Counted from the first letter of the stretch, positions 12,716-23,612 are shown. The stretch is 64,000 bases of DNA from Hexactinellida sp. DTS-2022 (GCA_028753945.1 JAPNXP010000002.1:8060001-8124000); one strand, 5' to 3'. Notes: generated by a model not told the origin, from the sequence alone. Made by a program: numbers and translations.

Positions 12716-12999
12716 TCACAACGCCGTAGGAGGCAGATTGTCGCATAGGAAAAATTTGCAGTCTTTACGGAAGCGCCGCAACAAGGCGATATACTCTTCG
12801 GATAAATTTGGTTCAGAAGTATCTTCACGGTAAATGAAAGCCCGATTCGTAGCAACAGAAAGAACCAGCAGTGGGTGTGTTGGTACCACTGGAGTTACGA
12901 GGGTATAAAGAACAAGCGAAGGATATTCTGTAGGAATAGTAAATCTTGAGTTTTCATTCATTGAGTATGTTAGTGTATATCTGTGACTTACGTGAAATA
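12716..12999 (-). CDS. Unrecognised exon of duplicated element, copy A
   Basis: This open exon encodes about 94 residues after a good acceptor (TTTTGATTTTAG, ending at 13000 on the minus strand). The first ATG lies at 12961 (MNENSRFT...). The protein has a hydrophobic N-terminal half (LYTLVTPVVPTHPLLVLSVA) and a charged C-terminal half (NLSEEYIALLRRFRKDCKFF), ending DNLPPTAL and a stop. Copy B at 45882-46165 differs at only three residues, all in the N-terminal half, so the exon was recently duplicated or constrained. I do not recognise the family. Upstream exons are not identified. It could be part of a transposon protein or a captured host exon. Confidence 0.45.
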
Positions 13000-13574
13000 C
13001 TAAAATCAAAATGAAGAATAGAAAGTCAGTATTAATTAGATTAGTAACAAACTTTCGAATATCTCAGGTATAGCTAGTTCATAACATTGGGTATAACAAA
13101 GGTATTTTCAGTTAGAAATATAAGTCTATGTGCACTACCAAATGTATTTCAGTGGTTAGGAAATTTCATCCATGGTATATCCAAGGTTAGCTCTGAATAT
13201 AAACAATTTTGTCATAGTAATCTTGTCCGGCTGTCTATCCCCTTATCTATTTCTTCAATCGAACATTATTTCCTGAGAAAAAATGTGCTCCAAACAAATC
13301 TTATAGGGAATCCTGGTCCCAACACCAAAATTACAGGAATAATGCACCCCCGAGAGTTTCCTTCAGGTCAATTATATTCCCAAATCACCAAAAAGAATAG
13401 ACGATTGATTACCAAAAATCCAACTGACTTTAGAATAACAAAAACAACCAACACAATAATCAATTCCCCGAGAATAAAACTACTGTAATTAGCATAGAAT
13501 AACTAAAACAACCAACACAAAAATCAATTCCCATATGAAAAACAAATAATTAGCATAGATAAAACCTTCCCTAA

Positions 13575-14110
13575 GCTCTGAGGAGTAGTTGGAGGTCGCT
13601 TCCCATTATCAGTCGCACGCGAGTCTCCCTGAAGCTTCTGAAAGGACGTAGAGGCAACCTCAACCCCCTCAGTCATGGATGGCATCCGAACACTCAGGGA
13701 AGTTGATGAGGATTACGCAACAGCATCAGTCACACGCGAGTCTCCTAGAAACTCTGAGTAGTTGGAGGTCGCTTCCCATTATCAGTCGCACGCGAGTCTC
13801 CCTGAAGCTTCTGTGAGGACGTAGAGGCGACCTCAACCCTCTCAGTCGTTCGGGTGGCATCCGAACACTCTGGGAAGTTACTGAGGATTACGCAACAGCA
13901 TCAGTCACACTCGAGTCTCCTAGAAACTCTGAGTAGTTGGAGGTCGATTCCCATTATCAGTCGCACGCGAGTCTCCCTGAAGCTTCTGTGAGGAAGTAGA
14001 GGCGACCTCAACCCTCTCAGTCGTGCGGGTGGCAAACGAACACTCTGGGATGTTGCTGAGGATAACGCAACAGCATCATTCGCACGCGATTCTCCAAGAA
14101 ATTCTGAGGC
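13575..14110. repeat. 178-bp satellite, three units (copy A)
   Basis: Units contain AGTTGGAGGTCGCTTCCCAT, TCAGTCGCACGCGAGTCTCC and CCTCAACCC(C/T)CTCAGTCGT. Each unit holds two related half-units around CGCACGCGAGTCTCC. The same satellite has about eight units in copy B (43925-45310). The open frames across it result from its composition. Confidence 0.85.
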
Positions 14111-14229
14111 ACAGTTGTCTCTCGTGTTTACTGTAAACAATCTATGATGATCAGTAATTTGAAATTACCCAAGTAGTGGTGAGTACTAATGTACTGCTAA
14201 TCCTGATAGTGAGCTCATATTTCTAGATC

Positions 14230-14330
14230 AGGGTTCCCAACTCCGGTGTAAGAGGAGATCTTGTTCCCCCGTGAAAATTGTTCCCCCGAACTATTTTTCC
14301 TAGGAAATATTGTTCCCCTCTGGGTAATAG
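14230..14330. repeat. GTTCCCCCGAA minisatellite
   Basis: Units of TTGTTCCCCCGAACNNTTTTCCTAGGAAATA type, built from the palindrome CCTAGG and the word GTTCCCCC. Related arrays lie at 30980-31100 and 34500-34660. Confidence 0.6.
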
Positions 14331-14512
14331 AAACTCGAGGAGAGATTCGCATTCGTACTCGGGGAGAGCTTCGCATTCGTACTCGAGGAGAGCTTCGCAT
14401 TCGTACTCGGGGAGAGATTCGCATTCGTACTCGGGGAGAGCTTCGCATTCGTACTCGGGGAAAGCTTCGCATTCGTACTCGGGGAGAGCTTCTCATTCGT
14501 ACTCTGGGAGAG
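14331..14512. repeat. 24-bp satellite, array 1 (~7.5 units)
   Basis: The unit contains GGAGAGCTTCGCATTCGTAC followed by TCGG. It has the same unit, in inverse orientation, as the arrays at 28203-29309 and 40737-40940. The unit length is a multiple of three, so long false reading frames appear. Confidence 0.9.
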
Positions 14513-14654
14513 AGTCTATGTGTGTGAGTATCCTCAAGGGCCCATATGCATTGGAAGAATTGCTAACAGGTTTAAAATCGAAATTGTTGCAAATAGCTAC
14601 TCGATCGCCACTTTATATAAAATTTTCGGTCAATTGGGACAAGATACTTAAAAC

Positions 14655-15141
14655 CAGGGTTGCCAACCCTCCCGCTTTTGGGGAGTCTCCCGCTTTTTTG
14701 CCTTTTTGTCTCCCATCCTCCCGACCTCCCGCCAAACTTTTAAAACTCCCGCTTTTTGGAAATTGTTTATATATTTAGATTTTATGATAATTAAGTAAAA
14801 TAACGGGATTTGTTTTAATTTTTAAAGTAAATTAGTCAACCTACGAGCAACAAGTTTTTTTAGTTTTAGTTTTTTTTCAAGTTTTTTTAAAATTGTAGTT
14901 TTTAATTTTCAGTTTTTTTCGAGTACCAAGTTTTTTTCTAAATTGTAGATATCAAAACATAATAAATAATCATAATATATCGTTCTATTTATGATAGATA
15001 ATTAAAAATAGCATATACGTGTATATTGAGTCTCCCGCTTTTCTCCCGCTTTTTCATCTTCGACCTCCCGCTTTTTGGTAATACTCCCGCCAAAATTGGC
15101 AAAATCTCCCGATTTTTTGTTTTCAGAGGTTGGCAACCCTG
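14655..15141. mobile_element. hAT-like MITE with CAGGGTTGCCAACC ends
   Basis: Starts CAGGGTTGCCAACCCTCCCG and ends GAGGTTGGCAACCCTG. Sub-terminal CTCCCGCTTTT words repeat on both sides. Flanks CTTAAAAC and CTAAAACA are only an approximate duplication. Partial relatives lie at 31138-31215 and 34400-34493. Confidence 0.7.
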
Positions 15142-15555
15142 CTAAAACAAAGTTCCCAATTAAGCGGAGTACACTGTATATGGAAACAAAATTAAGAACG
15201 TACATACCAACATGTTCGGAGTGCTCATAGTGCAAAACATCGATGTATTAAAAAGTACCCAGCGCGTACTTATTCCACGCGCTGGCGCTCATTGTTAAAC
15301 CACATGAATATCTATGCGACAAAGAATCGATGTCCACTATTTTTCACTATATATATAGATATATTTATAACGATATGGAATCCAAATCAACGACACATAC
15401 CATTATTTCTGTCATAACGCTCATGGCTGATTATTTTATGCAAGATATTGAGATTTCCTCAGATTCTTCACTTGACCAGGAGATACGACTCTAAACTACG
15501 ACAGAATGGTCTCTGTGGACGCAATAAAATTTGAATAGAAAATTATTAAGTAGAG

Positions 15556-15691
15556 CTGGGGAGTGCTGGCCATCCCGCTCGGGCTTCCCTTTGGGGACCG
15601 CCTTAAGTCCCCCCTTGTGGGACCGCAGGCCCCAACTTCGATTACTTTCTGGATTGAATCCCGCATGGGGCCCCCAACCCTAGCACGCCCC
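15556..15691. mobile_element. 136-bp GC-rich MITE with duplicated target
   Basis: TAAGTAGAG occurs directly on both sides (15547-15555 and 15692-15700). Ends CTGGGGAGTGCTGG and CCTAGCACGCCCC are imperfect inverses. Its base composition is far richer in GC than the surroundings. It lies inside the TTAA-flanked element. Confidence 0.7.
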
Positions 15692-15820
15692 TAAGTAGAG
15701 CGAACATAAAATTGAATTAGTAAAGAATTAATAAGGAATTGAGAATAATGATAATGAAATCAAGTAAATGACTAGGTACAAAAAGGGCTCTCTGTACGTA
15801 TAAGCGATTACTAGTAATCG

Positions 15821-15930
15821 GGTAAATTGGGGTTACTTTTTCCTTACTTAGTAAATTGGGGTTACTTTTTCCTTACTTAGTAAATTGGGGTTACTTTTTC
15901 CTTACTTAGTAAATTGGGGTTACCTTTTTC
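15821..15930. repeat. 31-bp tandem repeat, about 4 units
   Basis: Units of GTAAATTGGGGTTACTTTTT plus CCTTACTTA are nearly identical head to tail. Confidence 0.9.
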
Positions 15931-16659
15931 ACTCATATTCTGCTCGACTCAGATATCTATTCACTTTTTCATTTTATTATTCATTTTCATTACATTTCGC
16001 CTGTGTACACAGAGCCCATTTTGACTAGGTTTCCTGATTTAATTTAATAATTGCTTCATAGTCCTTTGCAAACTATCGTCGCATTGGCATATATTCATGA
16101 GGTTTGATAATGATTATTTGTCAAACTTGATATTTCCGATTAAATCTAACTAAACTATGGCAGGAATAAAGTCGTAATGTAATTTCGTTACAATACCAAA
16201 TAAATAGGCACAAGAGTAATTTCGTGAACACAAATATAATATCCTAAATTACTTTTCGTAAAGATATCAAAAAGAAAACAGAAATATATAAATTAATTTA
16301 TTAAGTACGCGCCAGCGCGTAGAATAAGTACGCGCTGGGTACGCGCTGAGTACGCGCTGAACCACGCGCTGAGTACTTTTTAATGGGGGCCAGTCAACTC
16401 GTCCCAAAAACGAACTTGTACCAAGATTTTTGGTCGACTCGTACCTATTTTATCTCGTACTAAATACCAACTTGTCCTTTTTCACGTCAGCGACCAGTCA
16501 ACTCGTCCCAAAAACCAACTTGTACCAATTTTTTTTTTGGTCGACTTATCTTGTACCAATTACCTTCTTGTCCTTTTTTTTTGTCAACCTGCCTCAATAC
16601 TCTCATAATTTATACTATCCCATTATTGGCTCTTAACTCGTACAATTAAAAATAATAAG

Positions 16660-16850
16660 TAAATAAGTGTAATAAGTGTGTAGAATAAGAAGTACATAAA
16701 TGCTTAGAATAGAAGTACATAAATGCTTAGAATAGAAGTACATAAGTGCGTATAATAAGAAGTACATAAGTGCGTATAATAAGAAGTACATAAATGCGTA
16801 TAATAAGGAGTACATAAATGCGTAGAATAACTTTTCAATACGTAGAATTA
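16660..16850. repeat. 25-bp tandem repeat in the MULE left part
   Basis: About seven units of AAGTACATAAATGCGTAGAA type with slight length changes. Confidence 0.85.
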
Positions 16851-16861
16851 TTTCAATCCAT

Positions 16862-19429
16862 CTATTCTGTGGGCCAAACTAGATGGGCACATCTGTCTAG
16901 CAATACTTTGGAATCCCTCAGTGTCATTGGGATTGATCTATAGTCTTCCCAAGCACTACATATCCTATATTGACTCCACCCAAAACGGCGTCTCTGGCGT
17001 CGAGTCAACTTCTCCCCGTGGACAAGTTTGACTTGTAGGTCGACTAGCTTTGCCTTGATTAAAATTATTTGAATTATTACGAATGAAACTCAAACAGGTA
17101 ATAGAATGAATATATTTATGTATTTACCTCTTTTGACAGTAGTTCCACTAGTGAATAAAATTGCAAGTTATTCCTAGCTGCAGCTCTGTTAAGCTTGGAG
17201 TGCCACCCTTCAACATCATTATTTGTTCTGATTAATTTATTACAAACACTCCAAGAATTTGGCGTCCAAATGCTGTTAGCAATCCATGTGATAATTATAT
17301 ATATAGTTGGTTAGTGACATTAGTGACTGAGTTTCAGCTTTTTGACGCAATCGCCTAAACATTTCAACTATATGTTCAGATGGCAAATACGGCAGCGCCA
17401 TCAATCGTCTAAGGTATTTACGAGTTGATACATCTTCTCTAAAGGTTTGATCGAGCGACATATTAAATAAACTTTCCAAAAAATAATTGTAAATAACAAT
17501 TGGATTTACCTGTAAGCAAGCACAAGTCCAGTTTCTTGTATTTTCCTCCAAACAGCCTGTACCCAATGGAATACGCAACCCTTTAAACATACTTCTGGGA
17601 AAATAGATGGAATTGAAACCCACAACGCTTGTTCGAAATCCAGTACCATTCGTGTGACCACTGGGGTGTTGGGTAAAATATCGCAAACTTGATTTAAAAC
17701 CAAATTCTAATCACTAGTTCTACGACGTGACATGAGAACGAATACAAGTGGAATTTGTTTGCATGCCGGACCATGCCTTATGAAAGCATGAATTGAAAAC
17801 AACTGAACAAACAGTTGTTTGACTACCTTAAAAGTTGCATCAAGATACCAACACTTAGCACGTGTGAGTAGATCAAGCATATGTCCAGTTGCAAATATTA
17901 AATGTCTGCATCATCTGCTACAATATCTCGCTGTAAGTACCCATTTGGTAAATGTTCATGGGAAAGAGTAAATTAATAATTTTCGGATCCTCAGGGCGAA
18001 GCCGATGATGGTGTCGATTAGCTGCTCGAGCTAAAGCTATAGGTTGTGGCAAAGATTCTAACGGCATGTTTGGGTATACTTGGTCAATAAGAACATCATT
18101 AACAATAGCCTGTGCAGGAGTAAATATCTGGGAACTGGCCTTATTTTTAATATCTACACGTATTTTAGTGCTGACTAAAATACCGGCAGAGGGCGGATGA
18201 GAATGCGATATTGGACCTAATAAGATTTTAAAAGATACTAATTAAAATAAAGATTAAGATTAAATTTTAATGTTATATATAGCTATAATCACCAGGTATG
18301 AATCTATTGCCTGATTGAGATACAGTAGCTTTGCAGTTGGGCCTTTTGGTATAAGTCCATCTTGTGACAATTTTACCCGTAACCTTCATAGTATAACTGA
18401 ATCCCCTACTATCGAATAATGCAGGATTTCCTCTTGTCTTCCGGTACTTAATATTTGATAGTCAATCCCTAGGTTTTCCGAATGATGAGCATTCACAGGA
18501 TTATTATCATCCAGAGAGTCTTCATGGGAATTTATAGAAGTATGAATTATTCCCATATGGAATGAGCTACCATAGGAGTTTATACCTGAAACGGGTATAT
18601 CTATTGTTCCCTCCGTATGTATGGATTGTTGGGAGGATGAGTATATTATACTTTCATAATTAGATAGTGGTGGGGATATTGAGATAGGCGGAGAGTGAAT
18701 TGGTGTACTAACCAAAACGGGAAGGAAAATTGTGCTGTTGTTGTTTAGAGCAGGGGTTTTCAACCTTTTGTACCATGCGACCCCTTAGCAGATGTAGAAA
18801 TGCTCGCGACCCCCACAATGTTAATGTGAAAGTTTTTATTAATGTGTAATAAGTATTCCCATTGTTTAATTAATTTGTTGCACCTCATGTTTCAAACATA
18901 TTCTGACAATTATGAAATAACTACAAGGTTATGTATTTACAAATCATCGCATATTCCCTGAAAGCTCATTTCGTTATAATTGCATGTACATTACACATGT
19001 AGCACTGCATTTTTTAAGTGCATGTACAATGTCCACACAATATACGCATTTAATGTACGGTAGATAATTTAAATAAGTTTTGACTTATATCTCGGTAGAT
19101 TTTAACGATTCTATATAATTTTCCGGAACTTCACGCGACCCCCCAGTAAATCCTTCGCGACCCCCTTGGGGGTCGCGCCCCCCAGGTTGAAAACCCATGG
19201 TTTAGAGTATCTAATGTAATTTGCTCAGTTTCTGGATCGGGATCTTCACTGCGCGCGACAAGATATCAGCGCCAGTTTATGGATAATTCGTTTCGAACTG
19301 ATCCCTATATGTTTCTTGAGAAACCCTCGTTCCACATACGCGATGAAACCAACCTCCACAAGGTTCACATTGTAAACCCAGTTGCCTAGACCTCACAACT
19401 TGGTCACACTCGATGCATAGTTCTGACAT
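16862..19429 (-). pseudogene. MULE transposase pseudogene with N-terminal C-x2-C zinc finger
   Basis: Start ATG at 19429 (MSELCIECDQVV). A treble-clef-like finger follows (CIECDQ, CEPCGGWFHRVC, then GTRVSQETYRD). Downstream come LARAANRHHHRLRPEDP near 18010, the first catalytic Asp in WYLDATFKVV (~17840), VPL-type VFVLMSRRR, the second Asp in VLDFEQALW (~17640), GCVFHWVQAVWRKIQ, then MALPYLP, and the third acid in NNDVEGWHSKLNRA (~17205). Two small introns are inferred from GT/AG borders that rejoin the family reading: 17439-17509 (71 bp, ACAG/GTAAAT) and 17054-17127 (74 bp). The last exon ends with a stop at 16862. Damage: a TAG at 17707-17709, a shift in the TATATA run near 17300, shifts near 17900-18000, a stop in the finger and a hAT MITE at 18751-19199. 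The enzyme is dead. Confidence 0.9.
18751..19199. mobile_element. hAT MITE inserted into the MULE transposase reading frame
   Basis: Ends CAGGGGTTTTCAACC and GGTTGAAAACCCATG; GTTTAGAG is duplicated at 18743-18750 and 19200-19207. Removing the MITE and one duplicate would rejoin an open MULE frame (…ITLDTL to NNNSTIF), so it struck coding sequence. Sub-terminal GCGACCCC words occur at both ends. Confidence 0.9.
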
Positions 19430-19779
19430 ACAAAAATAAATTATATTCATACAAAAGTTGGTATTTAAGGGAGTACTTGCATGTCATGACAGTGGTTATG
19501 GGGTTTCAATGGTTTTTGATCTATGAATGGAATTAATAAATGACACAAATTTGTTGATTTTGAAGGTGTTATGTCCTTCCAAATTCCTGTTCTATTGTAC
19601 ATAGTTACACTTTCAAAAAATTACCCTGTAAATTAGAAACTATTTGCTATTTGGGACGAGTTGACTTAGGACGAGTTAGTATTTGGGACGAGTTGACTTA
19701 GGACGAGTTTGTATTTGGGACAAGTTAGTATGTAGTACAAGTTGTAATAGGTTCAAGTTGACTGGCAATCCTTTTTAAT

Positions 19780-20083
19780 ATATGAAAACATCTGATATGT
19801 TGATGATTACAATACTTTCCTACTATATCAAGTAATTACTAAATCAACAGACTGACATTAGTGTACCACCAACAATCTAAACCAACTTGTCCAACCTCTT
19901 TCAGTCTTAGTTGAACCCCTTCCATAGACCATATTACAAATTCTGAGATCCAAGGCTACCCCCGTAGACCCCAAGTTAGAAACCAATGATCTAAAATAAC
20001 CACAAGCACAACTATATACATAAATCTCGATTACACTAACATACTAGCGTGTATGCGAATACACTTGTGTAATCGCCAGAGTT
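19780..20083. other. AT-rich spacer, nothing recognised
   Basis: No family-like frame. The first bases after the MULE (ATATG) are the continuation of the flank of the older TTAA element. Confidence 0.35.
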
Positions 20084-20533
20084 GCCGTAGGAAGGGATTT
20101 TAATTCCCATTCGCATCCCATTCCCACAGGATTTCCACATCTCCAAATATAGGTGTAGTACAGTACACAGTATTGATAAATGATGTTATGGTTGTGAAAC
20201 AATTATACAAATAAATGTGTAAACAAGTACATAATATGGATTTTATATTTATTTATCTATAATATATTAATGAATATTTACTATATGGTATGTAATTATA
20301 TACTACTTGTCTACAACCACAAAGAATTATATGCTTTATTGTAATATATAATGGTCTATATGAATTTGTGGAATTCTATCGATAATTCTATGGAAATTAT
20401 CACATGTGGGAATTCCCATAGCATTAGCACAGGATTCTCACAGCTGTGAATTCCCATAGGCTAAAACTCCCCAATTCCATCCCATATGGGAATCCAAAGA
20501 GAATTCCCATGGGATTCCCATACCCACGGCAAA
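20084..20533. mobile_element. TTGCCGTAGG-ended element rich in TTCCCATT words, copy 1
   Basis: Left end TTGCCGTAGGAAGGGA, right end TTCCCATACCCACGGCAA. Many GGGAATTCCCATAG-type palindromic words lie between. A 114-bp relative sits at 38891-39004. Flanks on both sides carry TAATCGC, suggesting a target repeat, but the length is uncertain. Confidence 0.55.
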
Positions 20534-21331
20534 CGTGGTAATCGCGATTACACCAAAAACGCGTTTGCACTGCAACAACTAATTATTATTGTTGTTTAGA
20601 AAAGTAGTTACACAAATTTCTGAAAATTCAAAAATGAACGTTGAAGCTAGCTTTCACCGGGACACCAGCCATTATAGGTAAACAAGTAATCTGTATGCTG
20701 GTTTCGAATTTCGAATTTAAAAGTTATAATATGAATATTTATTGTTGCTGTTTACACAAATATGTAAACAAAATATTCAATTTTCAAAATGAACCCAGGA
20801 GACAGTCGCAAAGATATGCAAACTATATACTAGTTAAAAATCAAAAATGAACCCAGAGACAAACTTCCACATGTTAGAAAAGGTAGTCGAGTAACTGATT
20901 AAGAAGTCAATCTTTTAAGATATTTTTGGTAAATATTTATTGTCTATTGAAACGCAGCGAAACCGCGAAGTGGTTGAGTTATCCGTCGCAAAGCGACCGA
21001 GACATGAGTGTGAATTGAGTGTGAAACATCGAAGTGGTCCCCTACTATTGAGATAAATATATGCAGTTTTACAATGTTCCCCCAAAAATATTCGCAAAAT
21101 ACTGTCACATACACACAACTATGGTATACCTCATACGTGAGCATTCCATCATACCGAGGTAATTTGGAAATTTCCAGGCTGCCCCGATATTCAAAGAGTA
21201 CACACTGCATGTGTTTACCCATCATGTACTGTTGTTAGCTGGAACATAGCAACATAGTAGTACATTAGAGAGGCAGGTCAATTCAACTATTTTCAAAACA
21301 ATACAAGCAACAATAGCAAACCATCTACCCG
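20534..21331. other. AT-rich stretch with a short inverted duplicate
   Basis: The block 20820-20900 (AAAAATGAACCCAGAGACAA to GTCGAGTAACTGATT) recurs inverted at 34905-34975. A CGC-rich patch at 20950-21005 (GCAGCGAAACCGCGAAGTGG) resembles the Helitron-like motif of 4659-6185. No gene is supported. Confidence 0.45.
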
Positions 21332-21339
21332 AACGAGAT

Positions 21340-21533
21340 CAGAGTTGGAATCGGGTCCACTTTTCAGAACCCGACCCGACCCGAACCCGACCCGAATAAA
21401 CGAACCCGAAGTGTATATAGTTCGAACTGAGCAACTTCGAACCCGAACCCGACCGAACCCGATTCTAAATCCGAATCTGAACCCGAACCCGACCCGAACC
21501 GACCCGAGAAACCCGAACCCGATTCCAACCCTG
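21340..21533. mobile_element. 194-bp hAT-like MITE with an internal CCCGAA/CCCGACC array
   Basis: Ends CAGAGTTGGAATCGGGT and ACCCGATTCCAACCCTG-type inverse; AACGAGAT is duplicated at 21332-21339 and 21534-21541. The interior is almost wholly GAACCCGACCC repeats, which makes frames open on both strands (no gene). Confidence 0.85.
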
Positions 21534-21541
21534 AACGAGAT

Positions 21542-22783
21542 AGCCACCGAGGCGATAACTCATCACATACACAAAATTTGTCCCAAAGCGTATGGCTGTA
21601 CCATTTAGCAAGACACTATATACATTACTTTTGGTGTCTCTAACAAAAAGCCGATTTCAAATGTTTCACAATTGAAGTTAGTTTTCACAATATATTTTTA
21701 GTGTGCTTCTTCTAGTAAAAACGTTATAGTAGGGTCCTACTATAGTTTTATACTATAAGTGCACACTATTGAATTTACCTCTGTCGGACTTCCGGCCGGC
21801 CGTACGCGATGGCCTGACTAAAACGTTAGGGATAGAGATTTAAAATTTGGGCAGGGGGTATAGAATTTCCTGGAGATGATCACCTCGAAGCCTGATTTTT
21901 CAATTTCGCCTTTGTTCGTCAGTTATATCGAAATTTGTATTCTGGTCCAGTGATTCTTTAATAATTCGAAATATTTATTGAAAATTTAGAGGTTGTATTC
22001 TCCTAAGGATGTTCTTTCTATATATCAATTAAAATTATTAGGTCGCTAATCAATTTTACGTTTTATTAACGATTATTTACATAAATCAGCTATCTTCTCC
22101 ATATTATAATTACTCTATAGTATACTGAATACAATAGAACATATTACATAAGCCTACTATCTGCTAGATAATGACAGTTATTTGGTTTGTAAGTGAATAT
22201 GTGTTTCATACAAGTGCAATGAAAACACTTGGAAGTTGGAACATTTTACAAGTTAATGATGATGTGACTGATGTCAATTATAATATTCAAAATAGTAACG
22301 TAAATACTACACGTTTCCTAATTTCTATTTGTGATAATTAATCTTTAATTAATTAAAAAATTTTAAGTCTTCACAATTCAAACAATAATTAAATTATATT
22401 ACACTAAGATAAATGTAATTTGAATATTGAAATTCTACTTAAATTAAACATTGGGGTGCAATCAGAAGGAGCACACTCCCATCCCGCTGCGAGGGGTTTT
22501 TATTATTATTATTTTTGTTTTATAAATAGTGAGTAAATGTTCACATGAACATTTCAAGAAAATCTCACCATTATTCAAATCAAATCCATATCAACACTTC
22601 TGCACTTCCTGAGATTTACTTACAAAGAAGTTCTAGAAATACTGTATAATTTTTAGTAAAGTAATTATTTTTAGACTATGCTTTTGCATAGTATCAAAGA
22701 TGTTTCATTGGTATTTTGAACTAATATGTATTGTGATGATTTGTTTTGCGTAATACCACACACGGAGAATTCTTTGTGTTCAC
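21542..22783. other. AT-rich stretch, nothing supported
   Basis: It contains a GC patch at 21780-21815 (GGACTTCCGGCCGGCCGTAC) and an isolated GGTGCAATCAGAAGGAGCAC block at 22455-22500. No frames of interest. Confidence 0.35.
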
Positions 22784-22790
22784 TATAAAA
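22784..22790 (+). promoter_or_regulatory. Candidate TATA box of the 22.8-kb mini-gene
   Basis: TATAAAA lies 31-37 bases upstream of the ATG at 22821, implying a very short 5' leader; a second ATATAAACC follows at 22801. In AT-rich DNA such matches are common by chance. Confidence 0.35.
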
Positions 22791-22820
22791 ACCTTAACGC
22801 ATATAAACCTTAATTAAATA

Positions 22821-23093
22821 ATGTTTGACTTTATTTGCAAGATCCTTTCTCGCTTACGCTCAACCTCCCGAAAAGATCGAGACGGTCTACGCCACGCTGC
22901 CCGTAGTTCCTTAGATATCCTCCGCGAGCTCCAAAAAGATGCCGAGGAACGGAAGAGACTGCAACGCCAAGTCGAGGAATTGCGGGCAGAAGTGATGCCG
23001 TTGATGGCTCTCGTGGAGGGAAATCCCCACCTCCGAAAGCACCACCATATTTATAAATCTTCCCCTATTATATTTAATTATTCCCCTTTGTAG
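22821..23093 (+). CDS. Hypothetical 90-residue coiled-coil protein
   Basis: It starts ATG (MFDFICKILSRL). The first ~12 residues are hydrophobic, then a basic stretch (STSRKDRD) leads into a long amphipathic helix, about residues 20-68 (ARSSLDILRELQKDAEER, QVEELRAEVMPL), a likely coiled coil. Codons in 22850-23040 are markedly richer in G+C than the flanks, a sign of genuine coding. A short leader, a TATA-like box and overlapping AATAAA words at 23118-23130 make a compact intronless unit. The last ~20 residues are AT-rich and may be read-in of noncoding sequence. The helix resembles the start of the exon at 27081 (EE..RL.R.V.E pattern), so the two may be paralogues. Function unknown. Confidence 0.5.
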   Translation: MFDFICKILSRLRSTSRKDRDGLRHAARSSLDILRELQKDAEERKRLQRQVEELRAEVMPLMALVEGNPHLRKHHHIYKSSPIIFNYSPL

Positions 23094-23115
23094 TTTTAAC
23101 TTAATGTATTATTGT

Positions 23116-23132
23116 AAATAAATAAATAATAA
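23116..23132 (+). terminator. Overlapping AATAAA poly(A) signals
   Basis: GTAAATAAATAAATAATAAT follows the mini-gene stop by about 25 bases. Confidence 0.4.
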
Positions 23133-23479
23133 TATCACTATCTATCAACTCTAATTAGGAACAAGGGGATATAACCAGCCGAAAATAGTACAGAGATCCA
23201 AATAATGTCGAAAACGGTATCTAACAAGAGCACAATTAATTTATTAGGGAAAAATAAATATAATATTATTTTTATCTCAAAAGAACTGTAATATTGATTA
23301 ATTTTACCTGGATGGGGGTCCAAGTATAAATATAAATTACTTTCACTTTCAATTGAAATGTATTAACTTTCAGTTTCAGTTTCATATTCCCAGCCATGCG
23401 CTAGTTTTTAACTCCGATTAAAAGTACCAAATTGCACCTAATTTCAAACTATGGACTTTGCTCTGGGAGCCAATACTAT

Positions 23480-23612
23480 TTTAAGATGACGAGCCCTTCG
23501 GTCTCGGTCGCTTCGCGACGGATCACTCTCTCACAAAAGTCGCTTCGCGACTTTTGTTCGTTCGTGTTAGGCACCACGCGATACAATTAACGGCCGCTTC
23601 GCGGCCTTTCCC
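23480..23612. repeat. CG-rich hairpin cluster, copy 1
   Basis: Contains CCTTCGGTCTCGGTCGCTTC, a perfect hairpin AAAGTCGCTTCGCGACTTTT and GGCCGCTTCGCGGCC. A decayed counterpart lies at 41370-41440 in the same order (CCTTCGGTCTCGGTCACTTT, then AACGGCCGCTACTCGGCC). Possibly the 3' hairpin region of a Helitron-like element; inferred only. Confidence 0.55.

Larger units (their letters stand above)
12365..14110 (-). repeat. Duplicated segment, copy A (inverted relative to copy B)
   Basis: The block from GCAGAATATTGGGATACACA through the conserved exon and into the satellite at 13575-14110 is repeated inverted at about 43925-46540. Identity is visibly very high over 1.2 kb outside the satellite. Differences include a roughly 20-base gap near 12415 and four rather than three copies of a 28-bp AGATTTGTATTCAGTTCTCA repeat at 12530-12610. 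It is probably a multicopy mobile element, but no terminal repeats were delimited. Confidence 0.75.
15252..16380. mobile_element. TTAA-flanked element, right end interrupted by the MULE
   Basis: Left end TTAA then AAAGTACCCAGCGCGTACTT; right end inverse with CGCGCTGAGTACTTT then TTAA. Inner blocks GCGCCAGCGCGT are repeated with inserts of GTACGCGCTGA. The MULE at 16385 inserted at the very edge of the right end, so the MULE is younger. The body also holds a small inserted element (15556-15691) and a 31-bp tandem repeat (15821-15930). No coding capacity is seen. Confidence 0.65.
16385..19770 (-). mobile_element. MULE (Mutator-like) DNA transposon with 9-bp target duplication
   Basis: Left end GGGGGCCAGTCAACTCGTCC and right end GTTGACTGGCAATC are inverted around CCAGTCAACT. 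Sub-terminal repeats of GACGAGTTGACT and GACGAGTT(A/T)GTATTTGG occur on the right (19660-19760) and ACTCGTCCCAAAAAC on the left (16395-16520). CTTTTTAAT is duplicated exactly at 16376-16384 and 19771-19779, the 9-bp length typical of Mutator-like elements. The element holds a transposase pseudogene on the minus strand, a 25-bp tandem repeat near its left end, and a nested hAT MITE. Confidence 0.9.

Noticed and set aside
21293-21608. Glycine/arginine-rich 84- and 87-codon frames
   Set aside because: Produced by the CCCGAA repeats inside a MITE bounded by an 8-bp duplication.
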